Part shown: positions 62,875 to 64,000 of the stretch, one piece after another
How positions within the stretch are numbered: the stretch's first letter is position 1
Layout: each line of letters opens with the position of its first letter
NCBI RefSeq assembly: GCF_001278805.1
Contig: NZ_CP012602.1
Location: 847,001-911,000 of the forward strand
DNA from: Bacillus sp. FJAT-18017
GTDB taxonomy: Bacteria > Bacillota > Bacilli > Bacillales > Cytobacillaceae
DNA: 64,000 bases
Direction: 5' to 3'
The notes under the pieces: generated by a model
What the model was told of the DNA's origin: nothing
Database searches by the model: none
The model's input: only the letters and a program-made list of their open reading frames with translations
Made by a program: the position numbers and the translations under genes

Positions 62875-62929
62875 TGCCTGAGTCACCAGATTCTGCCCAG
62901 GACAGAATACGGGATTCAGGCATTTTTTT
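62875..62929 (+). terminator. Two-tier terminator hairpin
   Basis: TGCCTGAGTC pairs with GATTCAGGCA (one mismatch) outside 5-base ACCAG and 4-base ACGG bulges and an inner ATTCTG/CAGAAT stem, followed by seven T's. Confidence 0.7.
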
Positions 62930-63253
62930 ATCTAAATGTGATCCTCCCAATAGATTTAGGAGGAATAGACCATTACAAATCTCCTTTTGGTTTCCAGTTA
63001 CTAGAACGCTAAATGAAAGATTTTCCCAACCTCTCACCCCTTAAATACACCTTTATTTCGATTTTAAAGTGAAACCTTCCTGCATTTTTCAATCCTCCAG
63101 ATATAAATTTTCCCAACCTTCTATTAGTAAATTGGATTTACAGCCATATGAAGCAGAAGTACGATTAAATTGTTAAAATTTAGAATCTTTTAAGGGGTGA
63201 AAATGCGAATTTTTTAGCGGAATGAAATAATTTGCTATTTCAGGGGGGAGAAA

Positions 63254-64000
63254 ATGAGGAAGAAAGTACTAGCAATCTTAATGATTATTCTATTGATTGT
63301 ATCAAGTGTGGATCCTAGGAACTTTATAAGTCCTTCACAGGTTTCTGCGGAAAAGGCCAATAAACCACTTAAAATGCCAAAAGGTGCGGAAAGGGTCCGG
63401 GAGTTGGAGGATCTGCGTGAACCTAACACCAAGACATTCATAAATACTGATGGCACCTACACGACAGAAATTTATACCGAAAACGTTCACTTCAAAGATG
63501 AAAAAACGAAAAAATTTAAAAACATTTCCACGACACCAGAAGAGAATACAGGGAATGACAGAGAAGAATTTGGCTTTAAAAATAAAGACAATAAATTTGG
63601 CGTAAAATTCGCAAAGAACTCCAAGAAGAAAAATTTAATTACGATCGATTTCCAAAAAGAAAAGTTAAACTTTCAGCCGGTTGGAACTGACTTTTCCGTA
63701 GCTGAACAAGAAGAAGGAGCGATTTTTTACAAGGAAATCTTTAAAGGTGTCGATTTTAAATACAGCCTTGGAAACTCCTCCGTTAAAGAAGATATTTTTC
63801 TAAAAAGCAAAGATTCAGTCAGAAGCTTTCAATTTCTACTTACAGGAAGCCTGATTCCTAAACAGGAAGGGCGAACCATCAATTTTTATAATAAAAAAGA
63901 TGAACTTGTTTGGGTGATGCCTTACCCATTCATGGAAGATAGCAACGGTAAATATTCGGAGGATATCGCTTTTGACCTGGCAGAAAGCACAAATGGCTAT
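63254..64000 (+). CDS. WapA-like wall-associated/RHS protein, N-terminal part
   Basis: ATG 63254 follows AGGGGGGAG. The 249 visible codons start with a signal peptide (VLAILMIILLIVSSV). They continue with the N-terminal region seen in Bacillus WapA, with TYTTEIYTENVHFKDEKTK, an EIFKGVDFKYSL segment and WVMPYPFMEDS. WapA proteins are large surface RHS toxins whose C-terminus is delivered to neighbouring cells, with an immunity gene downstream. The toxin end is outside the window. Lengths and RHS repeats cannot be checked. Confidence 0.78.
   Translation, partial: MRKKVLAILMIILLIVSSVDPRNFISPSQVSAEKANKPLKMPKGAERVRELEDLREPNTKTFINTDGTYTTEIYTENVHFKDEKTKKFKNISTTPEENTGNDREEFGFKNKDNKFGVKFAKNSKKKNLITIDFQKEKLNFQPVGTDFSVAEQEEGAIFYKEIFKGVDFKYSLGNSSVKEDIFLKSKDSVRSFQFLLTGSLIPKQEGRTINFYNKKDELVWVMPYPFMEDSNGKYSEDIAFDLAESTNGY

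Noticed and set aside
62843..63037. 64-codon minus-strand frame
   Set aside because: It runs through a plus-strand terminator hairpin whose T-run provides its KKMP codons, and its start has no convincing ribosome binding site.

Overview
The window looks like chromosomal DNA of a spore-forming, low-to-moderate-GC Bacillaceae (Bacillus/Neobacillus/Mesobacillus type). The evidence is a GerA-type germinant receptor operon (38.6-42.2 kb), two CotF-like coat proteins, a YuzL-family small protein, a Spo0E-like phosphatase, strong AGGAGG-type ribosome binding sites, a CcpA cre site, Fur boxes and a WapA-like wall protein running off the right edge. I see no phage genes, transposase, rRNA, tRNA or CRISPR array.

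Layout. 0-12 kb is transport and scavenging: an amino-acid permease cut by the left edge, an MBL hydrolase, a nucleoside transporter, an MFS + M20 amidohydrolase pair, a DMT exporter, then a catabolite-controlled unit with a membrane transporter and two M20 hydrolases. 12-22 kb holds an orphan FabF, DbpA, RluF, two BCCT osmolyte transporters around a frameshifted coiled-coil gene, and traces of lost or duplicated genes. 22-29 kb holds a three-domain GH18-like/deacetylase/glycosyltransferase membrane protein, an SDR and two DnaA-box modules. 29-33.4 kb is a tungstate system: HTH-PBP regulator, tupA, a 0.5-kb gap, tupB and tupC. 34-42 kb has azoreductase, UppP, RodA and the ger operon. 42.5-48 kb is a Fur-controlled siderophore system (binding protein divergent from two permeases, an ATPase, a FhuF-like reductase and a small partner). 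48-57 kb contains acyl-CoA/acyl-ACP enzymes (FabG-like, KAS III-like, CoA-transferase, MaoC hydratase and an internally deleted FabV). 57-64 kb has small membrane and spore proteins, decayed lipoproteins, an EamA exporter and the wapA-like gene.

The most unusual feature is in the intergenic DNA. At least thirteen loci carry their own short tandem array. The word repeated differs between loci, but the period is nearly constant: 20 or 21 bp (direct word only), or 51-53 bp, once 41 bp (a word plus its inverted copy). These are close to 2, 5 and 4 helical turns. A separate 130-bp tandem array lies at 26.5-27.0 kb. Six 10-bp iterons lie just upstream of the tungstate regulator promoter and are a candidate operator for it. 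A GGGGTCTGACCCC palindrome occurs five times between 37 and 50 kb. Several genes are visibly decaying (frameshifts, an in-frame stop, a 5' truncation and an internal deletion).
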